Shown here in pieces: positions 1 to 5,473 of a DNA stretch of 6,453 nucleotides. The stretch is from DATBIS01 sp036556805. Lineage in GTDB: Bacteria > Actinomycetota > UBA4738 > HRBIN12. The notes beneath the pieces are model-generated. The model was not told the origin of the DNA. It ran no database searches and saw only the letters and a program-made list of their open reading frames with translations. The translations under genes were made by a program, and so were the position numbers. The stretch is from NCBI GenBank assembly GCA_036556805.1, contig DATBIS010000079.1, forward strand, positions 1 to 6,453. The letters run 5' to 3'. How positions within the stretch are numbered: position 1 is the first letter of the stretch; the number at the start of each line of letters is the position of its first letter.

Positions 1-2
1 CC

Positions 3-2000
3 GACGCCCCGACCACGGCCGAGGGCGGAGGCGCCGAGGGCACCTCGTCGTCGCCGGCGCGGCGCCGGAGGCGCCGCGGCGGCAGGGGCCGCGGCGGCGC
101 GGGCCGGCGGCCCGCGGCCGGCACGGCCGCGGCCGCGGAGGGCTCGACCGAAGGCGCCGAGCAGCCGGAGGGCGACGGCCGGGCCTCGTCGGCCCCGAAG
201 CCGAGGGCGCCCCGGCCGCCGAGGGCGCGAACCACGGCCCCGGCGCCCGAAGCCGCCGGCGAGACCGAGACCTCCACCGCGCCGACGGAATCCACCGACG
301 GCACCGCCGCACCCAAGCGGCGCCGGCGGGGCCACCGCGGCGGCAAGGGCCGCAAGCGACCGTCCGGGGCAAGCGGCGCCGCGGGAGCGAAGGTCGAGGA
401 GATCCTCGACGAGGCCGCGGAGACCGATGCCACGACCGACACCCAGCGCGAGGACGCGCTGCCCGACGCGGGCGGGACGCCCGCGTCGGCGACGTCCACC
501 ACGGTGCCGCGCCGACGTCGTCGGCGCGGCTCCGGCGCCACCAAGAAGACCGAGCCCAAGGCCGACACGAAGCCGGCGAAGACCGAGAAGGAACCCGAGG
601 CCAAGCCCCGCCGCGCGGCCTCCAAGACCGTGGAGGAGATCGTCGCGGCCGGCGGCCCCACGCGCGGCATCCGCAGCACCCGCTCGCGCACCGGCCGCGA
701 GGGCCGCGTGGGTCGGCGCCGTCGCGAGGACCTTCCCGTGGTCCCGCGCGTCACCGACAAGCTCATGGTGATCACCGAGCACGGGGAGCGCGACCAGATC
801 GCCGTGCTCGAGGGCCGCGACCTCGTGCAGCACTACGTGACCCGCGTGGGCGCGCAGTCGATGGTCGGCAACGTGTACCTCGGCCGCGTGCAGAACGTGC
901 TGCCGGGGATGGAGGCGGCGTTCATCGACGTCGGCCGCGGCCGCAACGGCGTCCTGTACGCCGGCGAGGTGAACTTCTCGCCGGAGGACCTCGACCGCGG
1001 CTCGCGCATGCCGCGCATCGAGCAGGTCCTGAAGTCCGGCCAGGCCGTGATCGTGCAGGTCACCAAGGACCCGATGGGGGGCAAGGGCGCCCGCCTCACG
1101 GCGCAGATCTCGATGCCGGGTCGCTACCTCGTGATGGTGCCGAACGCGGACGTGTCCGGCATCAGCCGCCGCCTGCCCGACACCGAGCGGCGCCGGCTGA
1201 AGGCGATCGTGAAGAAGATCAAGCCCGAGCGCCACGGCGTGATCGTGCGCACCGCGGCCGAGGAGGCCACCGAGGAGGCGCTCGCCGCCGACCTCGAACG
1301 GCTCCTCGCGGAGTGGGACGAGATCCAGAAGAAGTCGAAGAAGATGAAGGCGCCCTCGGTGCTGTACGAGGAGCCCGAGCTCACCGTGCGCGTCGTGCGC
1401 GACCTCTTCAACGACGAGGAGTTCCGCGGCCTCGTCACCGATTCGCCGCGCGTCCACGAGAAGGTCATGGAGTACGTGAACGCGATCGCCCCCGACCTCG
1501 CGCCGAAGGTCACGTTGCACCGGGGCCGGCTGCCGGCGTTCGAGGAACATCACATCGAGGAGCAGATCCACAAGGCGCTCGACCGCAAGGTCTGGCTCCC
1601 CTCTGGCGGCTACCTCGTGATCGAGCGCACGGAGGCGATGACGATCGTCGACGTGAACACCGGCAAGTCGGTGGGCAAGACGAACCTCGAGGAAACGGTC
1701 GTGAACACGAACCTCGAGGCCGCGCGCGAGACCGCTCGCCAGCTTCGCCTGCGCGACATCGGCGGGATCATCGTCGTCGACTTCATCGACATGCTCCTCG
1801 AGCAGAACAAGCGCAAGGTCGAGGACACGATGAAGGAGGCCCTCGCGCTCGACAAGACGCGGTCCCAGGTCTTCGAGATCGGGCCGCTCGGCCTAATGCA
1901 GGTGACCCGCAAGCGCGTGTCCGGCGGTCTGGTTGAATCCTTCTCCGAGGTCTGCCCGACCTGTGAGGGCCGCGGCATCCTCATCAAGTACGAATCCTGA
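3..2000 (+). CDS. rne: Ribonuclease E/G (5'-partial), actinobacterial type with long disordered N-terminal arm
   Basis: Single-strand-specific endoribonuclease that starts mRNA decay and helps process rRNA and tRNA precursors in the cytoplasm. The reading frame is open from the left edge, so the true start is outside; 665 residues are visible. Residues 1 to about 245 are low-complexity Ala/Glu/Pro/Thr with Arg-rich clusters. The catalytic part begins near residue 250, with an S1 RNA-binding domain from about 287 (VGNVYLGRV, AAFIDVG) and a 5'-sensor region including GGKGARLTAQIS and VIVRTA (R416, T417, matching E. coli R169, T170). The catalytic Asp/Asn are D550 and N552 in IVDVNTG and D593 in VVDFIDM, matching E. 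coli D303, N305 and D346. The Zn-link CPTC (C651, C654) is intact. The protein stops 11 residues later, so the E. coli small domain and C-terminal scaffold are missing. A GTG at 504 could be taken as a start, but the same composition continues upstream, so I regard it as internal. rplU follows 14 bases on. Confidence 0.95.
   Translation, partial: DAPTTAEGGGAEGTSSSPARRRRRRGGRGRGGAGRRPAAGTAAAAEGSTEGAEQPEGDGRASSAPKPRAPRPPRARTTAPAPEAAGETETSTAPTESTDGTAAPKRRRRGHRGGKGRKRPSGASGAAGAKVEEILDEAAETDATTDTQREDALPDAGGTPASATSTTVPRRRRRRGSGATKKTEPKADTKPAKTEKEPEAKPRRAASKTVEEIVAAGGPTRGIRSTRSRTGREGRVGRRRREDLPVVPRVTDKLMVITEHGERDQIAVLEGRDLVQHYVTRVGAQSMVGNVYLGRVQNVLPGMEAAFIDVGRGRNGVLYAGEVNFSPEDLDRGSRMPRIEQVLKSGQAVIVQVTKDPMGGKGARLTAQISMPGRYLVMVPNADVSGISRRLPDTERRRLKAIVKKIKPERHGVIVRTAAEEATEEALAADLERLLAEWDEIQKKSKKMKAPSVLYEEPELTVRVVRDLFNDEEFRGLVTDSPRVHEKVMEYVNAIAPDLAPKVTLHRGRLPAFEEHHIEEQIHKALDRKVWLPSGGYLVIERTEAMTIVDVNTGKSVGKTNLEETVVNTNLEAARETARQLRLRDIGGIIVVDFIDMLLEQNKRKVEDTMKEALALDKTRSQVFEIGPLGLMQVTRKRVSGGLVESFSEVCPTCEGRGILIKYES
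60..548 (+). other. Three Arg/Gly-rich basic boxes in the RNase E disordered arm
   Basis: In the rne frame three similar basic segments stand out from the acidic Ala/Glu/Thr/Pro linkers. Box 1 (60-110) reads RRRRRRGGRGRGGAGRR, box 2 (315-359) KRRRRGHRGGKGRKR, and box 3 (510-548) RRRRRRGSGATKK. They start 85 and 65 residues apart. A weaker fourth cluster, GREGRVGRRRRED, lies just before the catalytic part (about 694-728). Such segments in RNase E proteins usually bind RNA or partner proteins; that role is inferred here from composition only. Confidence 0.6.
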
Positions 2001-2014
2001 GCGCGGAGGAACCC

Positions 2015-2374
2015 ATGTACGCGGTGATCAAGACGGGCGGCAAGCAGCAGAAGGTGAAGGCCGGCGACGTCATCGAGGTCGAGAAGCTCGTGCACGAGGG
2101 CGAGACCGTGACGTTCCATCCGATCCTCGTCGTGGACGACGACGGCAAGGCGCACGCGGGGAAGGACGTCGCGAAGGCCGTCGTCACCGCGACGCCCCTC
2201 GGCGAGAAGAAGGGCGAGAAGGTCAAGATCTTCAAATACCGGCCGAAGTCCGGTTACGCGCGGAAGGCCGGTCACCGGCAGATGCTCACGGTCCTGGAGG
2301 TGCAGGACGTGAAGCTCGGCGCGACGCGGAAGCCCGCTGCGAAGCAGGCCGCCGACGAGGCGGCCTCCGAATAG
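2015..2374 (+). CDS. rplU: 50S ribosomal protein L21
   Basis: Large-subunit protein that binds 23S rRNA. The 119-residue product opens with MYAVIKTGGKQ, the family's N-terminal strand. The basic L21 signature lies at residues 73-89 (FKYRPKSGYARKAGHRQ), followed by the closing strand LTVLEV. The family is usually a little over 100 residues; the extra length is a Lys/Ala/Glu tail after about residue 100 (KPAAKQAADEAASE), common in high-GC actinobacteria. The ATG start is set by a strong GGAGGA Shine-Dalgarno at 2005-2010, four bases before it. It lies 14 bases after rne and 23 bases before rpmA with no promoter or terminator visible between, so all three are probably on one transcript. Confidence 0.98.
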   Translation: MYAVIKTGGKQQKVKAGDVIEVEKLVHEGETVTFHPILVVDDDGKAHAGKDVAKAVVTATPLGEKKGEKVKIFKYRPKSGYARKAGHRQMLTVLEVQDVKLGATRKPAAKQAADEAASE

Positions 2375-2395
2375 TCGTCTGCTAGCCTGGAGGCC
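2362..2395 (+). promoter_or_regulatory. Possible hairpin hiding the rpmA ribosome binding site
   Basis: GGCCTCC at 2362-2368, in the last codons of rplU, is the exact reverse complement of GGAGGCC at 2389-2395, which contains the whole Shine-Dalgarno of rpmA. The 20-base loop holds the rplU stop codon (2372-2374). If it forms, ribosomes finishing rplU would open it, coupling L27 synthesis to L21. The stem is only 7 bp in a GC-rich region, so chance is a real alternative. Confidence 0.35.
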
Positions 2396-2397
2396 TC

Positions 2398-2679
2398 ATG
2401 GCGCACAAGAAGGGCGGCGGCTCGTCTCGGAACGGACGCGACTCCGAGTCCAAGCGGCTCGGCGTCAAGGTGTTCGGCGGTGAAGAGGTCACCGCCGGCT
2501 CCATCATCGTGCGCCAGCGCGGCACCCGGATCCATCCCGGCGACGGCGTCGGCAAGGGCAGCGACGACACGCTCTACGCCCGCCGCGAGGGGGTCGTGCG
2601 GTATCACGAATCGCGCGGGCGGACGTTCGCCTCGATCGACATGAGCGTCGACGCCGCCGAACCTGCCGTCGCCGGCTAG
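2398..2679 (+). CDS. rpmA: 50S ribosomal protein L27
   Basis: Large-subunit protein whose N-terminal tail reaches the peptidyl transferase centre. The 93-residue product begins MAHKKGGGSSRNGRDS, the standard mature N-terminus. There is no Firmicutes-type leader that would need Prp protease cleavage. The core motifs follow: KRLGVKVFGGE, IIVRQRGTRIHPG and VGKGSDDTLYA. The last dozen or so residues (ending DAAEPAVAG) are a short acidic/Ala tail beyond the family core. GGAGG at 2389-2393 sets the ATG start. Its TAG stop overlaps the stop of the minus-strand gene in a shared CTAG (2676-2679), so there is no room for a dedicated terminator between the two. Confidence 0.98.
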   Translation: MAHKKGGGSSRNGRDSESKRLGVKVFGGEEVTAGSIIVRQRGTRIHPGDGVGKGSDDTLYARREGVVRYHESRGRTFASIDMSVDAAEPAVAG

Positions 2680-3110
2680 CGGCCCGCCTCGCGGATCGCG
2701 CGCAGCCAGCCCTCGATCTCCGCTTTCAGGTTCGCGTTCGCCTGGTGCAGGTACGAGACGTTCGTGCGCATGACCTTCTTCGTGGTGCGATCGGCGTCGC
2801 GAACGCCGCCGAACGGCGAGACCTTCGGCCTGATCGGTTTCGTCGGCTTCAACGGGGGCGGCGGGGCGAAGTAGAACGCCACCTCCCGGCGGCTCGCTCC
2901 GTCCCCGAGCGTGAGCAGCAGGATCGGCGACCCGCGCACGCGCTTCGCCTTCTTGATGTCGCCGACGGGGATCGCCACGCGGTCGGTCGCGCGCCGGTCG
3001 GTGAACACGACGGAGCCGTCCTCGAACCGGAGCGTTCCGCGGTGCTCCTCGGCGCCGCCCTTCACGAGCGGCACCATCCACACGACCGCCTCGTCGACCA
3101 TGCGACCCAT
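2676..3110 (-). CDS. Uncharacterised small protein, possible PH/GRAM-like domain
   Basis: I do not recognise this 144-residue protein by name. Residues 14-80 alternate short strands and turns (GTLRFEDGSVVFTDRR, RVAIPVGDI, ILLLTL, EVAFYFAP), like bacterial PH or GRAM-type folds. A proline/lysine linker follows (PPPPLKPTKPIRPK), then a C-terminal amphipathic helix (HQANANLKAEIEGWLRAI), as often caps PH folds. There is no signal peptide or membrane segment, so it is probably cytoplasmic. Codon bias supports it as the real frame here: the plus strand offers no convincing protein between rpmA and obgE. ATG at 3110 gives the longest form; a second ATG three codons in (3101) has a GAAG nine bases upstream and is a good alternative. 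It is convergent with rpmA (4-base overlap) and divergent from obgE (41-base gap). Fold assignment is inference. Confidence 0.75.
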   Translation of the reverse strand: MGRMVDEAVVWMVPLVKGGAEEHRGTLRFEDGSVVFTDRRATDRVAIPVGDIKKAKRVRGSPILLLTLGDGASRREVAFYFAPPPPLKPTKPIRPKVSPFGGVRDADRTTKKVMRTNVSYLHQANANLKAEIEGWLRAIREAGR

Positions 3111-3139
3111 CTTCGTCCGCGGGCCTTCCGTCGACCACC

Positions 3140-3151
3140 TAATCTTGGTGC
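3140..3151 (+). promoter_or_regulatory. Candidate leaderless promoter of obgE (-10 TAATCT)
   Basis: TAATCT at 3140-3145 fits the actinobacterial -10 pattern TAnnnT and is followed by exactly six bases before the obgE ATG. This is the spacing expected if transcription starts at the A of the ATG. No Shine-Dalgarno precedes that ATG, which favours a leaderless start. I see no good -35 hexamer at 16-19 bases upstream. A new promoter is needed here because the preceding gene lies on the other strand. Confidence 0.55.
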
Positions 3152-4396
3152 ATGGCGTTCGTCGACGAAGCCACGATCCACGTGAAGGCCGGCCGCGGGG
3201 GAAACGGCTCGTCGTCCATGCGCTCCGAGCCGTTCAAACCGCGGGGCGGTCCCGACGGCGGCAACGGCGGCGCGGGGGGCGACGTGATCATCGAGGTCGC
3301 TTCTCGGACGCAGGACCTCTCCCCGCTCGCCGACCACCCGCACTGGTCGGCGGGCAACGGCGTGGCGGGGCGCAGCTCGAACCGCGACGGCGCCGCGGGG
3401 AAGGACGTGATGATCCCCGTCCCCGACGGCACGGTCGTGTACGACGACGCCGGCCTCGTGGCGGACCTCGTGGGCGAGGGTGCCCGGGTGGTCGTCGCGG
3501 CGGGAGGTCGCGGCGGCCGGGGCAATGCCGCCCTCTCGAACGCGCGCAACCGCGTGCCGCGCAGCGCCGAGCCGGGGGAGCGTGGCGAGGAACGACGGCT
3601 GCGGCTCGAACTTCGCACCGTCGCCGACGTGGGCCTCGTGGGCCTGCCGAACGCGGGGAAGTCGACGCTGCTCTCCCGCCTCACGGCCGCGAAGCCGAAG
3701 ATCGCCGACTACCCGTTCACGACGCTGTCGCCGAACCTCGGGGTCGCGGGCGAGGACGAGCGCTTCGTCGTCGCCGACATCCCCGGCCTCGTGGAAGGGG
3801 CCTCCGAGGGAAAGGGTCTCGGCCATCGGTTCCTGCGCCACGTGCTCCGGTGCCGAGCCCTCGTGCTGGTCGTCGACCTCGCGGCCGAGGATCCCGTCGG
3901 CGACCTCGACTCGCTGCAGCGGGAGCTCGCCGCGTTCGACCCCTCGCTCGCCGCACGGCCGCACGTGGTGGCCGCCACGAAGTCCGACCTCGTCGAGGAT
4001 GCCGAGGCGAAGGCGCGCGCGCTCGATCCCGCGGCGGTCGTCGTGTCGGCGATCACCGGCGAGGGGCTCGACCCGCTGCGGTCGCGCCTGCGCGAGCTCG
4101 TCGACCGCGCGAAGGCGGCCGAGCCCGAGCGCCGGCCGCACGTCGTGCTCCGGCCGAGCCGCCCGCCGTTCACGGTCTCGCGCGCCGGCAACCGGTTCGT
4201 CGTCGAGGGACGCGGCGTCGAGCGCTGGGTTCGCGACGCCGATCTCGACGACGAGCGCGAGGTGACCGCGCTGCAGAAGCGGCTCGCGAAGGCGGGGGTC
4301 GAGCGTCAGCTCGAGGCCGCCGGCGCGCGCCGGGGCGACGAAGTCGAGATCGCCGGCCACGTGTTCGAGTTCCTCCCCGAGGCCGCGAGCCGGTGA
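3152..4396 (+). CDS. obgE: Obg GTPase (ribosome assembly and stress GTPase)
   Basis: Essential GTPase that binds the 50S subunit, assists late assembly and links growth to nucleotide levels. The 414-residue product has three domains. The Gly-rich Obg fold is at about 1-155 (VKAGRGGNG, RGGPDGGNGGAGGDV, NRDGAAG). The G domain is at about 158-310, and the C-terminal OCT domain at about 318-409 (ending HVFEFLP). G motifs are G1 GLPNAGKS (164-171), G2 YPFTT (187-191), G3 DIPG (209-212), G4 TKSD (276-279) and G5 SA (289-290). G4 has Thr where Obg proteins normally have Asn. The OCT domain is present, as in other actinobacteria, but there is no long tail after it. The ATG at 3152 gives the canonical N-terminus. 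It overlaps the next gene by GTGA. Confidence 0.97.
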   Translation: MAFVDEATIHVKAGRGGNGSSSMRSEPFKPRGGPDGGNGGAGGDVIIEVASRTQDLSPLADHPHWSAGNGVAGRSSNRDGAAGKDVMIPVPDGTVVYDDAGLVADLVGEGARVVVAAGGRGGRGNAALSNARNRVPRSAEPGERGEERRLRLELRTVADVGLVGLPNAGKSTLLSRLTAAKPKIADYPFTTLSPNLGVAGEDERFVVADIPGLVEGASEGKGLGHRFLRHVLRCRALVLVVDLAAEDPVGDLDSLQRELAAFDPSLAARPHVVAATKSDLVEDAEAKARALDPAAVVVSAITGEGLDPLRSRLRELVDRAKAAEPERRPHVVLRPSRPPFTVSRAGNRFVVEGRGVERWVRDADLDDEREVTALQKRLAKAGVERQLEAAGARRGDEVEIAGHVFEFLPEAASR

Positions 4397-4836
4397 ACGC
4401 GGCACGGCTCATCGCCGAGGAGGACGCTCGATGGCGGGAGCTCCACGAGGTGCTCCACGGCATCGCGCCGGACCGGCTGGAGCGCCCGGGCGTGACGCCC
4501 GAGGGATGGTCGGTGAAGGACACCGTCTTCCACGTGGCGGCGTGGATGGCCGACTGCGCCGACCAGCTCGAGCGGATGCGGTTCGGCACGTTCGTCGACC
4601 CGCTCGAGACCGTGCAGGGGATCGATCAGCTGAACCGCGAGTGGTTCGAGCTGTCGCGCACGCTCGACGTGGCGACCGTGTGGACCGAGCTCTTCGCGGC
4701 GCACGCGCGCATGCTTGCCGAGTGGGCGGCGCTCCCCGCGATCACGCGCGACGCGTGGGATTGGTTCGAGGAGTCGGGCCCGCTGCACTATCGCAAGCAC
4801 GTGCAGGACCTTCGCGGCTGGATCGAGGGCGCCTGA
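4393..4836 (+). CDS. DinB/YfiT-like four-helix-bundle protein
   Basis: A 147-residue protein resembling the DinB superfamily (DinB_2, mycothiol-dependent maleylpyruvate isomerase N-terminal, or DUF1706/ClbS-like groups). Members are metal-binding helical bundles, some acting as thiol-dependent transferases. The family hallmark PEGWSVKDTVFHVAAW lies at residues 36-51. A possible metal triad is H47 with H132 and H136 in the C-terminal HYRKH motif. The rest is predicted helical, without signal peptide or membrane segment. The start is GTG at 4393, overlapping the obgE stop in GTGA, which implies translational coupling; only a weak GAGG (4379-4382) precedes it. The frame is also open far upstream, antisense or out of frame to real genes, and that part is not coding. 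Substrate and exact subfamily cannot be told from the sequence. Confidence 0.85.
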   Translation: MNAARLIAEEDARWRELHEVLHGIAPDRLERPGVTPEGWSVKDTVFHVAAWMADCADQLERMRFGTFVDPLETVQGIDQLNREWFELSRTLDVATVWTELFAAHARMLAEWAALPAITRDAWDWFEESGPLHYRKHVQDLRGWIEGA

Positions 4837-4864
4837 GCTCCACGGTTGCCGCAGGACCCGGCCG

Positions 4865-4876
4865 TAGGATGGGTCG
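4865..4876 (+). promoter_or_regulatory. Candidate -10 element directly before nadD (TAGGAT)
   Basis: TAGGAT at 4865-4870 matches TAnnnT and ends six bases before the nadD ATG, the same spacing as at obgE. TTGCCG at 4846-4851 could be a -35 but the 13-base spacer is too short. The AGGA inside the element (4866-4869, seven bases from ATG) could instead be a Shine-Dalgarno, so promoter and ribosome site cannot be separated here. Confidence 0.4.
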
Positions 4877-5473
4877 ATGAGCAAGCGCTTGGGCGTGATG
4901 GGCGGCACGTTCGACCCCATCCACTACGGCCACCTCGTCGCCGCGGAGGAGGCCCTCGAGCAGTTCCGGCTCGACGAGGTCGTGTTCGTCCCCACGGGCC
5001 AGCCGTGGATGAAGGAGCACGAGGTCGTCTCGCCGGCCGAGGACCGTTACCTCATGACGGTGATCGCGACCGCGAGCAACCCGAAGTTCAGCGTGTCGCG
5101 CATGGAGGTCGACCGCGACGGCCCGACGTACACCGTCGACACCCTCCGGAGCCTTCACGAGGAGCAGGGCGCGGGCACGACCCTCTTCTTCATCTCGGGC
5201 GCCGACGCGATCCTCGAGATCCTCCAGTGGCGCGAGCCCGAGGAGCTGTTCGACCTCGCGCACTTCATCGCCGCCACGCGGCCGGGATACGACCTCGCGC
5301 ATTTCGAGGAGGGCGCGACCGCGCTCGCGTCCGAGGTGACCGTCATGCACGTGCCGGCCCTCGCGATCTCGTCCACGGACATCCGCGCGCGGATCGCGGG
5401 CGGCCACCCGATCCGTTACCTCGTGCCCGAGGGCGTGAAGAGCTACGTGGAGAAGGCGGGCCTCTACCGGTGA
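4877..5473 (+). CDS. nadD: Nicotinate-nucleotide adenylyltransferase
   Basis: Transfers AMP from ATP to nicotinate mononucleotide, making deamido-NAD in the last steps of NAD synthesis in the cytoplasm. The 198-residue product has normal family length. The nucleotidyltransferase signature GGTFDPIHYGH is at residues 9-19, with the catalytic HxGH at H16-H19. The substrate-loop QPWMKE, the conserved FFISGADA, and the C-terminal ISSTDIR (164-170), which contacts ATP phosphates, are all present. No key residue is missing. The ATG at 4877 places the motif at the expected distance from the N-terminus. It follows the DinB-like gene by 40 bases and overlaps the LytR-like gene by GTGA, as is common for nadD and an LCP gene in actinobacteria. 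Confidence 0.97.
   Translation: MSKRLGVMGGTFDPIHYGHLVAAEEALEQFRLDEVVFVPTGQPWMKEHEVVSPAEDRYLMTVIATASNPKFSVSRMEVDRDGPTYTVDTLRSLHEEQGAGTTLFFISGADAILEILQWREPEELFDLAHFIAATRPGYDLAHFEEGATALASEVTVMHVPALAISSTDIRARIAGGHPIRYLVPEGVKSYVEKAGLYR

Noticed and set aside
427..771. Plus-strand frame within the rne 5' region
   Set aside because: Almost entirely Pro/Arg/Ala, it is a frame-shifted copy of the disordered RNase E arm.
2383..2388. TAGCCT before rpmA as another -10 element
   Set aside because: Its spacing to ATG is nine bases and a strong Shine-Dalgarno lies between; a start there would cut off that site. rpmA is better explained as part of the rplU transcript.
2640..2720. Terminator between rpmA and the minus-strand gene
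   Set aside because: I see no GC hairpin followed by a T run, and the two coding regions overlap.
2272..3138. 288-codon minus-strand frame covering the rpmA region
   Set aside because: It is antisense to rpmA and out of frame with the better minus-strand candidate at 2676-3110; composition is shadow-like.
3093..3166. Three GTCGAC palindromes (3093, 3130, 3161) around the obgE start, possible operator
   Set aside because: GTCGAC encodes Val-Asp in frame and is frequent throughout this window; two of the three copies are inside coding sequence and the spacing is uneven.
3062..4405. 447-codon minus-strand open frame opposite obgE
   Set aside because: It lies fully antisense to a clear Obg, has low-complexity Arg/Val/His/Ala content and no domain pattern. 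Long antisense frames are expected at this GC content.
2911..4836. Very long plus-strand open frame ending with the DinB-like protein
   Set aside because: Only the part from 4393 looks like a protein. The rest overlaps the minus-strand gene and the out-of-frame obgE, and translates to Arg/Gly-rich noise typical of a GC-rich shadow frame.
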